In this document: positions 39,747-46,729 of the stretch, one piece after another
Layout of the letters: every line of letters begins with the position of its first letter
Numbering within the stretch: position 1 is the first letter of the stretch
Origin: Oscillospiraceae bacterium
Lineage (GTDB): Bacteria > Bacillota > Clostridia > Oscillospirales > Ruminococcaceae
Direction: 5' to 3'
Assembly (NCBI GenBank): GCA_016281125.1
Contig: JAEEIA010000061.1
Coordinates: forward strand, 1-64,000
Length of the DNA stretch: 64,000 nucleotides
Notes under the pieces: generated by a model
Database searches by the model: none
The model's input: only the letters and a program-made list of their open reading frames with translations
What the model was told of the DNA's origin: nothing
Translations under genes and position numbers: made by a program

Positions 39747-42632
39747 TTATTCGTCGCGGTATTCCTCCACGATAAAGCCTTCCAGAATGTCGCCTTCCTT
39801 GATGTCCGCGAAGCGCTCCAGCGAAATGCCGCACTCGTAGCCCGTTGCGACTTCCTTCACGTCATCCTTGAAGCGGCGCAGCGAGTCGATCTTATCCTCC
39901 GCCACAACGATGCCGTCACGCACAACGCGGATCTGGCACTGGCGGGTGATCTTGCCGTCGGTGACATAGCAGCCGGAAACTGTGCCGACGCTGGAAATAT
40001 GATAGACCTGGCGAACCTCCGCACGGCCCATTTCGACATCGCGGTACTTCGGCGCAAGCATACCCTTCATTGCCGTGGAAATCTCCTCGATTGCATCGTA
40101 GATGATGCGGTACAGGCGGATATCAACACCGTCCCTTGCAGCGGCATCGGCAGCCACCGGCATCGGACGGACATTGAAGCCGACGATGATCGCGTTGGAT
40201 GCGGATGCCAGCATCACGTCATTCTCGGAAACCGCACCGACTGCGCCGTGAATGACCTTGACGCGGACTTCTTCATTCGTGAGCTTTTCAAGCGACTGCG
40301 TAACCGCTTCGACGGAGCCCTGCACGTCTGCCTTGACGATCAGCGGCAGCTCCTTCATCTCGCCCTCGGCGATCTGCGAGAACAGGTTGTCGAGCGTCAC
40401 CTTGCGGTAAGCCTTGAACTGCTCTTCCTTCGCCTCGTGCTTTCTCTGCTCGACAAGCTCCTTTGCCAGACGCTCATCCTCAACCGCATTGAAGGTATCG
40501 CCCGCGCTCGGAACCTCTGCCAGACCGGTGATCTCGACCGGAACAGACGGGCCTGCCTCCTTGACAACCTTGCCCTTGTAATTCGTCATGACGCGGACTC
40601 TGCCGACTGCCGTACCCGCGATGATGACATCGCCGGTGTGAAGCGTACCGTTCTGCACCAGAATCGTTGCAATCGGGCCGCGTCCCTTGTCCAGACGCGC
40701 CTCAATGACGGTACCCTTTGCTCTGCGGTTCGGGTTCGCCTTCAGCTCGCGCACTTCCGCAACGAGCAGGATGTTTTCAAGCAGATCCTCAATGCCCTCG
40801 CCGGTCTTTGCAGAAACCGGCACGCAAATCGTATCGCCGCCCCACTCCTCGCAGACGAGCTCATGCTCAGTGAGCTGCTGCTTGACGCGCTCGGGGTTTG
40901 CGCCTTCCTTATCCATCTTGTTGATTGCAACAATGATTGAAACACCGGCCGCCTTTGCGTGGTGGATCGACTCAATCGTCTGCGGCATGATGCCGTCGTC
41001 CGCTGCAACAACGAGAATTGCAATATCCGTGATATTCGCGCCGCGGGCACGCATCGAGGTGAATGCCTCGTGTCCGGGCGTATCGAGGAAGGTGATGACC
41101 TTGCCGTCATGCTTGACCTGATATGCACCGATGTGCTGCGTAATGCCGCCCGCCTCGGTGTCCGTGACATGCGCATTGCGGATGCGGTCAAGGATCGAAG
41201 TCTTGCCGTGGTCAACGTGACCCATGACAACAACGACAGGGCAGCGCTCCTCCAGGGACTCCTCCGGATCCTCCTCATCGGTGATGAGGCGCTCCTCAAT
41301 CGTGACAATGACCTCGTGCTCGACCTTTGCACCCAGCTCCTCTGCGACCAGAGATGCGGTGTCAAAGTCGATTTCCTCGTTGATATTCGCCATGACGCCG
41401 AGTCCCATCAGCTTCTTGATGACGTCGCGCACCTGCACCTTCAGACGGGTTGCAAGCTCGCTGACGACGATGCTGTCCGGAATCATGACCTTGAGCTGCT
41501 GCTTTCTTGCGCGCTCCAGCTCAAGACGGCGCAGCTTCTCCGCCTCGGTTTCTCTGGCCTTACCGGATTTTGCCTGCTGCTTTCTCTGCTGGGACTTCTG
41601 GTTGATCTTCTGCTTCTTCGCAACCAGGTTGTCGTTCTTGCCGCCTCTGCCCTGCGGAGCGATCTGCTCGTAGCGCTCATTGTACTTGTCGAGATCGACA
41701 TAGGTACCGCGGGTATCGACCGTGTGGCGCTGCTGGCTCGGCTGCACCTCGGTCGCGGTTGCAAAGCCGCCCTCCATCTTGACCATCTCGCCGCGCTCCT
41801 GTGCCTTTGCGGGCTTCTTCGGGGTTTTCTGGATATTCCGCGGCTGCGGCTGCTTCTTCTGTGCAGATGCAGCCGGAGCAGTGCTCTGCGGCTTATCCTG
41901 TGCGGCAGCCTTCTGCTCGGCAGCACGCTTTTCGGCAGCAGCCTTCTGCTCTGCGGCAGCCTTGGCAGCAGCCTCTGCCTGCTTTCTCTGCTGTGCCTGC
42001 TGCTGAATCTTCTGATTGCGCTCACGGCGCGCAGCCTTTTCTGCCTGCTGCTTCTCATACATCGCGGCGCGCTCTCTTGCACGGCGCTCGGTTTCGGCAG
42101 CGGTCAGCACGCGCGGCCCTGCCGGTGCGGCATTCTCAGCTGCGGGTGCAGCAGCATCGGATACGGGCGCGGCAGGTGCCTCGGCGGGCGCCGCCGGTGC
42201 AGCGGTCTGCACGGGCTGTGCAGGCATTGCAGCAGCCTCCGGCTGAACGGCAGCTTCCGGCGCTGCGGGCCGTGCAGTCTGCTCGGCCGGCTTCTGCTTC
42301 TGCGGCTTTTCAGCCTTTGCAGGCTTCTTCACGTCCTTCGCATCCGTCTTCTTCGGACGCGCAACCGGCTCCGGCTTTGCGGCGCGGGTCGGCTTCTTGG
42401 CAGTCTGCTGCGGCTGTGCCGTTTCCGTGCGGTCGGCATAATACGCATCAAAATTCTTGACCTGATTTTCCTGCGTATAGCTTTCCAGCAGATAGTTCAG
42501 TTCGGCGTCCGTCAGCGCGGATGTCGGCTTTTTGGGCTTATCATCCAGCGCCGCGAGCCGGTCAATGATCTCCTGCGCGGGGCGATCCAGATCGGCAGCG
42601 AAGTCACTCAGCTTGATCTTATTTGTTGGCAT
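39747..42632 (-). CDS. infB: Translation initiation factor IF-2
   Basis: IF-2 brings initiator tRNA to the ribosome with GTP. The 961-residue protein has an N-terminal IF2N helix bundle ([20 protein letters not shown]) and a long Ala/Gln/Lys/Pro-rich low-complexity linker to about 320. A second IF2N-like module near 385-440 precedes the GTPase domain with G1 GHVDHGKTS at about 470-478, followed by the DTPGHEAF switch and NKMD. Beta-barrel and C-terminal tRNA-binding domains follow. I prefer ATG 42632 over 42638, as AGGGGGT is eight bases from the former and only two from the latter. Confidence 0.95.
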   Translation of the reverse strand: MPTNKIKLSDFAADLDRPAQEIIDRLAALDDKPKKPTSALTDAELNYLLESYTQENQVKNFDAYYADRTETAQPQQTAKKPTRAAKPEPVARPKKTDAKDVKKPAKAEKPQKQKPAEQTARPAAPEAAVQPEAAAMPAQPVQTAAPAAPAEAPAAPVSDAAAPAAENAAPAGPRVLTAAETERRARERAAMYEKQQAEKAARRERNQKIQQQAQQRKQAEAAAKAAAEQKAAAEKRAAEQKAAAQDKPQSTAPAASAQKKQPQPRNIQKTPKKPAKAQERGEMVKMEGGFATATEVQPSQQRHTVDTRGTYVDLDKYNERYEQIAPQGRGGKNDNLVAKKQKINQKSQQRKQQAKSGKARETEAEKLRRLELERARKQQLKVMIPDSIVVSELATRLKVQVRDVIKKLMGLGVMANINEEIDFDTASLVAEELGAKVEHEVIVTIEERLITDEEDPEESLEERCPVVVVMGHVDHGKTSILDRIRNAHVTDTEAGGITQHIGAYQVKHDGKVITFLDTPGHEAFTSMRARGANITDIAILVVAADDGIMPQTIESIHHAKAAGVSIIVAINKMDKEGANPERVKQQLTEHELVCEEWGGDTICVPVSAKTGEGIEDLLENILLVAEVRELKANPNRRAKGTVIEARLDKGRGPIATILVQNGTLHTGDVIIAGTAVGRVRVMTNYKGKVVKEAGPSVPVEITGLAEVPSAGDTFNAVEDERLAKELVEQRKHEAKEEQFKAYRKVTLDNLFSQIAEGEMKELPLIVKADVQGSVEAVTQSLEKLTNEEVRVKVIHGAVGAVSENDVMLASASNAIIVGFNVRPMPVAADAAARDGVDIRLYRIIYDAIEEISTAMKGMLAPKYRDVEMGRAEVRQVYHISSVGTVSGCYVTDGKITRQCQIRVVRDGIVVAEDKIDSLRRFKDDVKEVATGYECGISLERFADIKEGDILEGFIVEEYRDE

Positions 42633-42725
42633 AGGCATGTACCCCCTATCGGTTTCCGGCGGTCTATGCGGGACCGCGACTGGGCTTTCGGCATATCCGC
42701 ACTGCGCAGCACGGATATGCATTTG

Positions 42726-43049
42726 TTACTTCAAGTCATCGGATTCCGGCAGCAGCGAAATCAGCTTTGCCGCGAATCCGTCCTCACACACGCCGAAAAC
42801 GGCTGTCCGTTTCCGGAAATAGCATTTCAGCGTGTCCATATCAAACGGGAGCTTCCTGACGGGAAGCGTCCCTGCAAAATAGCGAACTTCCTTTTCCGTC
42901 TTTTCCGAGGCATCCGATGCAAGCAGAAACAGCTTCACGCTGCCCTGCTTCGCGGCCTCCGTGACTGCATCGAATCCGAGCAGCAGCTTTCCGGCCTTTC
43001 TGCACATCGTCAGGCTTGCGGTCAGACGGTTTTCCGCAGCATCAGGCAT
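42726..43049 (-). CDS. ylxQ: L7Ae-family RNA-binding protein YlxQ
   Basis: A 107-residue L7Ae/L30e/Gadd45-fold protein of the YlxQ type, always found between ylxR and infB in Firmicutes; the RNA target is uncertain. LTMCRKAGKLLLGFDAVTEA is the family start and VKLFLLASDASEKTEKEV the central strand-helix. AGGAGGGG precedes the ATG, which overlaps the ylxR end by eight bases. Confidence 0.9.
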   Translation of the reverse strand: MPDAAENRLTASLTMCRKAGKLLLGFDAVTEAAKQGSVKLFLLASDASEKTEKEVRYFAGTLPVRKLPFDMDTLKCYFRKRTAVFGVCEDGFAAKLISLLPESDDLK

Positions 43050-43341
43050 GACCGTTCCCCTCCTGCTGCGTCTGCTCCGCCGTCAGCATGGAAGCCTCCA
43101 GCGCAGCGTAAATCTCATCCGTAATGCGGCACGAGAACGCCTTTTCCAGCCTTCTCGCCTTGCGTGCGGCTTTGAGGCAGCTCATCTGCGGACAGATATA
43201 TGCGCCGCGCCCTGCCTGCTTGCCGGTCGCATCCAGCAGGATCGTTCCGTCCTTCTGATGCACCACGCGGATCAGCTCGCGCTTCGGCTTCATCTCATTG
43301 CAGCCGAGGCACATCCGCATCGGTGTTTTCTTCGGCAGCAT
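43042..43341 (-). CDS. ylxR: YlxR family (DUF448) nucleic-acid-binding protein
   Basis: A 99-residue protein with the family signature MRMCLGCNEMKPKRELIRVV and later GRGAYICPQMSCLKAARK, which build a small basic RNA-binding fold. Reports in Firmicutes link YlxR to control of gene expression and to RNase P; the role here is not shown. ATG 43341 is used because it follows GAGG and directly abuts the nusA end; the frame's earlier ATG lies inside nusA. Confidence 0.9.
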   Translation of the reverse strand: MLPKKTPMRMCLGCNEMKPKRELIRVVHQKDGTILLDATGKQAGRGAYICPQMSCLKAARKARRLEKAFSCRITDEIYAALEASMLTAEQTQQEGNGHA

Positions 43342-43345
43342 CGCC

Positions 43346-44521
43346 TCAGACCTCTGCGCCGCCGTCGAGCTGATCGAGCTCCGCAGCGTCCTCCATGATC
43401 TCATAGCCCTCGGCATCCGCGTCCTCGGATTCCGGCTCCGGATCCGGATACTGCGGCTTGATGTCGATCTTGTACTTGGTCAGCTTGGCAGCCAGCTTTG
43501 CATTCTGACCCTTGTTGCCGATGGCCAGCGAGAGCTGATCGTTCGGAACGATGACAGTCGCCGCATGGTTCTCCTCATCCTCAATCGTGGTGGAGATGAC
43601 GGTCGCCGGTGCCAGTGCGCTGGTGATGAACTTCTCCGGATCCTCGGAATACGGAATGATGTCGATTTTCTCACCGTGGAGCTCGCTCAGCACCGCATTG
43701 ATACGGGAGCTGTGCGGTCCGATGCAGGTGCCGATGGCATCGACGTTCGGATCATTGGAGCTGACCGCAATCTTGGAGCGGAAGCCGGCCTCGCGGGAAA
43801 CCGCGTGGATCGTGACGGTGCCGTCCGCGATTTCCGGAATCGCTGCCTCAAACAGCTTCTCGACAAAGCCCTTATCGACGCGGGAGATGCGGACAATCGG
43901 GCGCTTTTCGCGGTTTGCAATCGTGGTGACATACACCTTGATCAGCTGGCCCTCTTTCAGCGGCTCGTAAACGCGGGTGGGCTTGCCGTCCACCATGGTT
44001 TCCGTAAAGAGCTGCTCATTGCGGGAGAGGTACAGCTCGGTATGCTCGTACTCGACCGTGACCGTGCCGCGGAGCGGGTCAATCTGCGTGACCTTGACCG
44101 TGATGATCTCGTGCTCCTTGGATTCAAACTTTTCCATCATCTGCTGACGGTTGATCGAGCGCAGATCCGTGCGGATGCTCTGCTTTGCGAACTGCGCGAT
44201 GCTTCTGCCGAACTTCACCGGATCCAGCAGACATTCCACCAGATCGCCGAGCTCGCAGTTCGGATCGTAGAGCTTCGCCTGTTCGTAGCTGACCTCGTAA
44301 TCCGTTTTCGGTTCGCCCTCCACAACGCTCTTCTTCATGTAAATGTCGAAGCGGTGGGTGGCGGGGTCGATCTCCACGCGGATGTCATCGTCCTCCGCAT
44401 AGGGATACGCCTTCTGCGCGGCCTTCAGCATTGCGGCTTCGATCTTCTCGACCAGCAGTGCCTGCTCGACGCTGTTCTCGCTGCCGAGCGCGGACAGTGC
44501 CTCAAAGAACCCTTCATTCAT
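43346..44521 (-). CDS. nusA: Transcription termination/antitermination factor NusA
   Basis: NusA binds RNA polymerase and modulates pausing and intrinsic termination. The 391-residue protein has the N-terminal polymerase-binding domain (1-125) and an S1 domain (about 130-200). Two KH domains follow, with AIGTCIGPHSSRI and LAIGNKGQNAKLAAKL motifs. An acidic tail ends it, and no extra C-terminal AR repeats are present, as is normal for Firmicutes. The ATG at 44521 follows AGGAGG with a ten-base gap. It follows rimP by 75 bases. Confidence 0.95.
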   Translation of the reverse strand: MNEGFFEALSALGSENSVEQALLVEKIEAAMLKAAQKAYPYAEDDDIRVEIDPATHRFDIYMKKSVVEGEPKTDYEVSYEQAKLYDPNCELGDLVECLLDPVKFGRSIAQFAKQSIRTDLRSINRQQMMEKFESKEHEIITVKVTQIDPLRGTVTVEYEHTELYLSRNEQLFTETMVDGKPTRVYEPLKEGQLIKVYVTTIANREKRPIVRISRVDKGFVEKLFEAAIPEIADGTVTIHAVSREAGFRSKIAVSSNDPNVDAIGTCIGPHSSRINAVLSELHGEKIDIIPYSEDPEKFITSALAPATVISTTIEDEENHAATVIVPNDQLSLAIGNKGQNAKLAAKLTKYKIDIKPQYPDPEPESEDADAEGYEIMEDAAELDQLDGGAEV

Positions 44522-44596
44522 GGCATATTTTCCTCCTAATAATCTTGCAGGCTTCATATTCTCAATGAAGCTGAGTTACCGTTTTCGGATGCGGCA

Positions 44597-45100
44597 TCAT
44601 TCAGCCGCGCGTTTGATCTCATCCTCCGCCAGATCGTCCAGACGGACATACGCGATGCCGGCCAGCGGCAGCGTCAGCGTTCCGGCTTCGGTTTCCAGCG
44701 TGAGATTTTCCTTGTCGCAGGATCTGAGCGTCCCGTTCAGGTCGCGGGCGCCATCCTCGGTCGGGCGGATCATGCGGACACGCACTCTGCTGCCCTCGCA
44801 CGCATCGAAATGCGTCGAACGGATCAGCTCGCGCTCCAGCCCCGCAGAGCCGACCTCCAGCGTATAGGACTGCGGGATCGGATCCAGCTCGTCAAGGAGC
44901 TTGTTGAGCGGACGTGTCACGTTTTCGCAGTCCGTGATGTTGACCGGACGCTCCATATGATCGAGGAACACGCGCAGATACCACATTGCGCCCTCCTTCT
45001 CAAACCGGACGTCCCAGACGATCAGCCCCTGCTCCTCCGCAATGGGCTGCACCAGCTCGTAGATACGGCTTTCCGTACCGCCGAATTTTCTGATCTTCAT
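44597..45100 (-). CDS. rimP: Ribosome maturation factor RimP
   Basis: RimP assists 30S subunit assembly. The 167-residue protein has the N-terminal domain with GLIVWDVRFEKEG and the family motif YTLEVGSAGLERELI, followed by an SH3-like barrel. ATG 45100 follows GGGAGTATGGG; earlier in-frame codons lie close to the leader hairpin. It opens the nine-gene nusA-infB operon plus the inserted 82-residue gene. Confidence 0.93.
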   Translation of the reverse strand: MKIRKFGGTESRIYELVQPIAEEQGLIVWDVRFEKEGAMWYLRVFLDHMERPVNITDCENVTRPLNKLLDELDPIPQSYTLEVGSAGLERELIRSTHFDACEGSRVRVRMIRPTEDGARDLNGTLRSCDKENLTLETEAGTLTLPLAGIAYVRLDDLAEDEIKRAAE

Positions 45101-45146
45101 AGCATTCCCATACTCCCTGACAATTTCAGATTCCGTGTGACGGTGC

Positions 45147-45189
45147 CGAAACATAAAACAAAGACCGGAATTGGATTTCCGGTCTTTGT
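45147..45189 (-). terminator. Leader hairpin of the nusA operon, probable attenuator
   Basis: In the minus-strand transcript a perfect 13-bp stem (arms at 45189-45177 and 45170-45158, six-base loop) is followed by TTTTATGTTT, an interrupted T tract. It lies between the promoter at 45213-45241 and rimP. Bacillus subtilis nusA is known to limit its own operon through a NusA-dependent weak terminator in the same leader position, and this hairpin has the expected shape. That it works this way here is inferred. Confidence 0.7.
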
Positions 45190-45212
45190 CATCTCACTGT
45201 TACACTATCGCT

Positions 45213-45241
45213 ATCATACCACTTTTCCGCGAAAAATGCAA
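45213..45241 (-). promoter_or_regulatory. Promoter of the rimP-nusA-infB operon
   Basis: On the minus strand TTGCAT (45241-45236), 17 bases and TATGAT (45218-45213). From 45242 to 45398 the DNA is unusually AT-rich and holds the palindrome AAAATTCAAATTTT at 45331-45344, with no gene visible. Confidence 0.75.
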
Positions 45242-45398
45242 GCAATTTTGCGTTTTTTCAGGCGCTTTTCTATTTTCCGCACAATTATATATATAGATTG
45301 AATAATATTTTCGTGATATTGACAAGCAATAAAATTCAAATTTTGTTGCATATACTCCTTTTGTGATGCCTGTGAACAGCGCGGCTCTTTCCCGCCGG

Positions 45399-45427
45399 TT
45401 GACTTTTGCGGCATTTCATGGTACAAT
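45399..45427 (+). promoter_or_regulatory. Promoter for the SGNH hydrolase gene
   Basis: TTGACT (45399-45404), 17 bases and TACAAT (45422-45427), divergent from the nusA operon promoter. Confidence 0.75.
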
Positions 45428-45478
45428 AGTGTGAAACTTTTCATTATCCCGGAGATACGGAGAAAGCGGTGAATCAGC

Positions 45479-46486
45479 TTGCACCAGCGACAGCAGATGT
45501 TCCAGAATATCATACTTCCGGCAGCAGCCGCTCTGATTACGGTATGCTGTCTGTACCGCTGCGGCAGCAATACCGACCGCAATGATCCGGTGCAGACGGC
45601 GCTGCTTTCCGCGGCGGACACAACCGCTGCGGATACAACAACCCGCCCGGTCACGACGGCCGTGACCACTACGACAGCGACAACCACCACAACCGCCACA
45701 ACCACGACCACAACCGTCACAACAACCACCACGGCAACAACGACAACGCTCACGACCACGACGACCGCCACCACGGCGGCAGTCACGGAAATCACCATCG
45801 GGGAGATTCCGGCGTTCACGACCGAGTATCACAGCCCGGAGCCGGACGCACACGGCCTGACCGCACAGGACTACGCGTTTCTCAGCGACACCGTGTTCGT
45901 CGGGGACAGCATTTGCAGCGGCCTGCGCGTATACAAGATTCTGCCCGATGACAATGTAGTCGCAAAGGGCTGCGTCGGCGCACGCAATATCTTTGATTAT
46001 ACATTCCCGGTGCGCGGGAAGGAATTCGGCGTAACCTATTCCCTTTCTTTGCTGAAGCCGAAGTATGTCGTCTTTTCCATGGGCATGAACGACGTCAATA
46101 TGACATCAGCGGAAAAATACTGCGAAAACTACGATTTTCTGCTGAAAACGCTGCATACTGTTCTGCCGGAATCCAAGTTCTTCGTCGCGTCCGTCACGCC
46201 GATTGCCGCAGACTGCACATTCAGCACCAATGCCAAAATCAATGCGCTGAACGCAGCGATGCAGGAGCATCTCAAGGACAGCGACGATACCTATGTCGAT
46301 ATTGCGGAAGGGCTGAAAATCTGGGACGGCTCTCTGCGTTCAACGTACAGCGGCGGCGACGGCATCCACCTCGCGCCGGATGCATATTATATCCTGCTCA
46401 ATTCGCTCTGCGACGAGCTCGTTGACACCAAGGTCGTCGGCGGATGGAAAAACGGCGTCGCCTACGGCTGGGCAAAAAAGAAATGA
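45479..46486 (+). CDS. Secreted SGNH/GDSL-family hydrolase with threonine-rich linker
   Basis: A 335-residue exported enzyme. A hydrophobic segment (residues 11-26) targets it out of the cell. Residues 48-103 are an almost pure Thr/Ala linker, likely glycosylated or a wall-spanning spacer. The catalytic domain (about 125-335) has GDSICSG with nucleophile S144, the oxyanion-hole motif GMNDVN, and D294/H297 in DGIHL. Such enzymes deacetylate or de-esterify sugars, peptidoglycan or lipids; the substrate is unknown. TTG 45479 is the predicted start, with only a weak GGTG site upstream; ATG 45497 is an alternative. Confidence 0.78.
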   Translation: MHQRQQMFQNIILPAAAALITVCCLYRCGSNTDRNDPVQTALLSAADTTAADTTTRPVTTAVTTTTATTTTTATTTTTTVTTTTTATTTTLTTTTTATTAAVTEITIGEIPAFTTEYHSPEPDAHGLTAQDYAFLSDTVFVGDSICSGLRVYKILPDDNVVAKGCVGARNIFDYTFPVRGKEFGVTYSLSLLKPKYVVFSMGMNDVNMTSAEKYCENYDFLLKTLHTVLPESKFFVASVTPIAADCTFSTNAKINALNAAMQEHLKDSDDTYVDIAEGLKIWDGSLRSTYSGGDGIHLAPDAYYILLNSLCDELVDTKVVGGWKNGVAYGWAKKK

Positions 46487-46503
46487 AAGATCAAAAACTG
46501 CGT

Positions 46504-46520
46504 GCCGGCTTTTTGCCGGC
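46504..46520 (+). other. GCCGGC hairpin after the SGNH gene
   Basis: GCCGGC-TTTTT-GCCGGC, 17 bases after the stop. The stem is short and the T run is weak (CTTTATC), so termination is uncertain. It begins the 243-base gap before the activase gene. Confidence 0.4.
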
Positions 46521-46611
46521 GCTCGCTTTATCGCAGAATTTGACAGGAACCGCAATATCTGCATATGAAAGCCCTGTTATGCACAATATATTTTCTTCGC
46601 ACCTGCTGTCT

Positions 46612-46641
46612 TTTCATGAAACGTATGAACATTTCATGAAA
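46612..46641. promoter_or_regulatory. Pair of TTTCATGAAA palindromes spaced 20 bp, candidate operator
   Basis: Two perfect copies of the 10-bp palindrome TTTCATGAAA lie at 46612-46621 and 46632-46641. Their centres are exactly 20 bp apart, about two helical turns, so two dimers would bind the same face. They sit about 55 and 75 bases upstream of the predicted start site of the next promoter, a typical activator position. Confidence 0.6.
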
Positions 46642-46676
46642 TCGGGACGGCAGGGCTTTCTTTTTTTCCTGTTTTG

Positions 46677-46685
46677 TGCTATAAT
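46677..46685 (+). promoter_or_regulatory. Extended -10 promoter for the activase gene
   Basis: TGC followed by a perfect TATAAT (46680-46685) is an extended -10 element. The -35 region at 46657-46662 is TTTCTT, a poor match, consistent with a need for an activator at the upstream palindromes. Transcription should start near 46691. Confidence 0.65.
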
Positions 46686-46713
46686 AGTAGGGTATCATGC
46701 CGTACTATACGGC

Positions 46714-46721
46714 AAAGGAGG
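46714..46721 (+). promoter_or_regulatory. Ribosome binding site that fixes the activase start
   Basis: AAAGGAGG lies eight bases before TTG 46730. An in-frame ATG at 46697 would lie upstream of it and only about six bases from the predicted transcription start. Confidence 0.75.
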
Positions 46722-46729
46722 TCAAAGAG

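Noticed and set aside
40959-43124. 721-codon plus-strand frame opposite infB
   Set aside because: Leucine/cysteine-rich product with no domain pattern, fully antisense to infB and ylxQ.
45610-45790. ACA/ACC-rich low-complexity DNA as a microsatellite
   Set aside because: It is the in-frame threonine-rich linker of the SGNH protein, with mixed codons.
46697-46729. ATG 46697 as start of the activase
   Set aside because: Lies upstream of the AAAGGAGG site and only about six bases after the predicted transcription start; TTG 46730 fits better.
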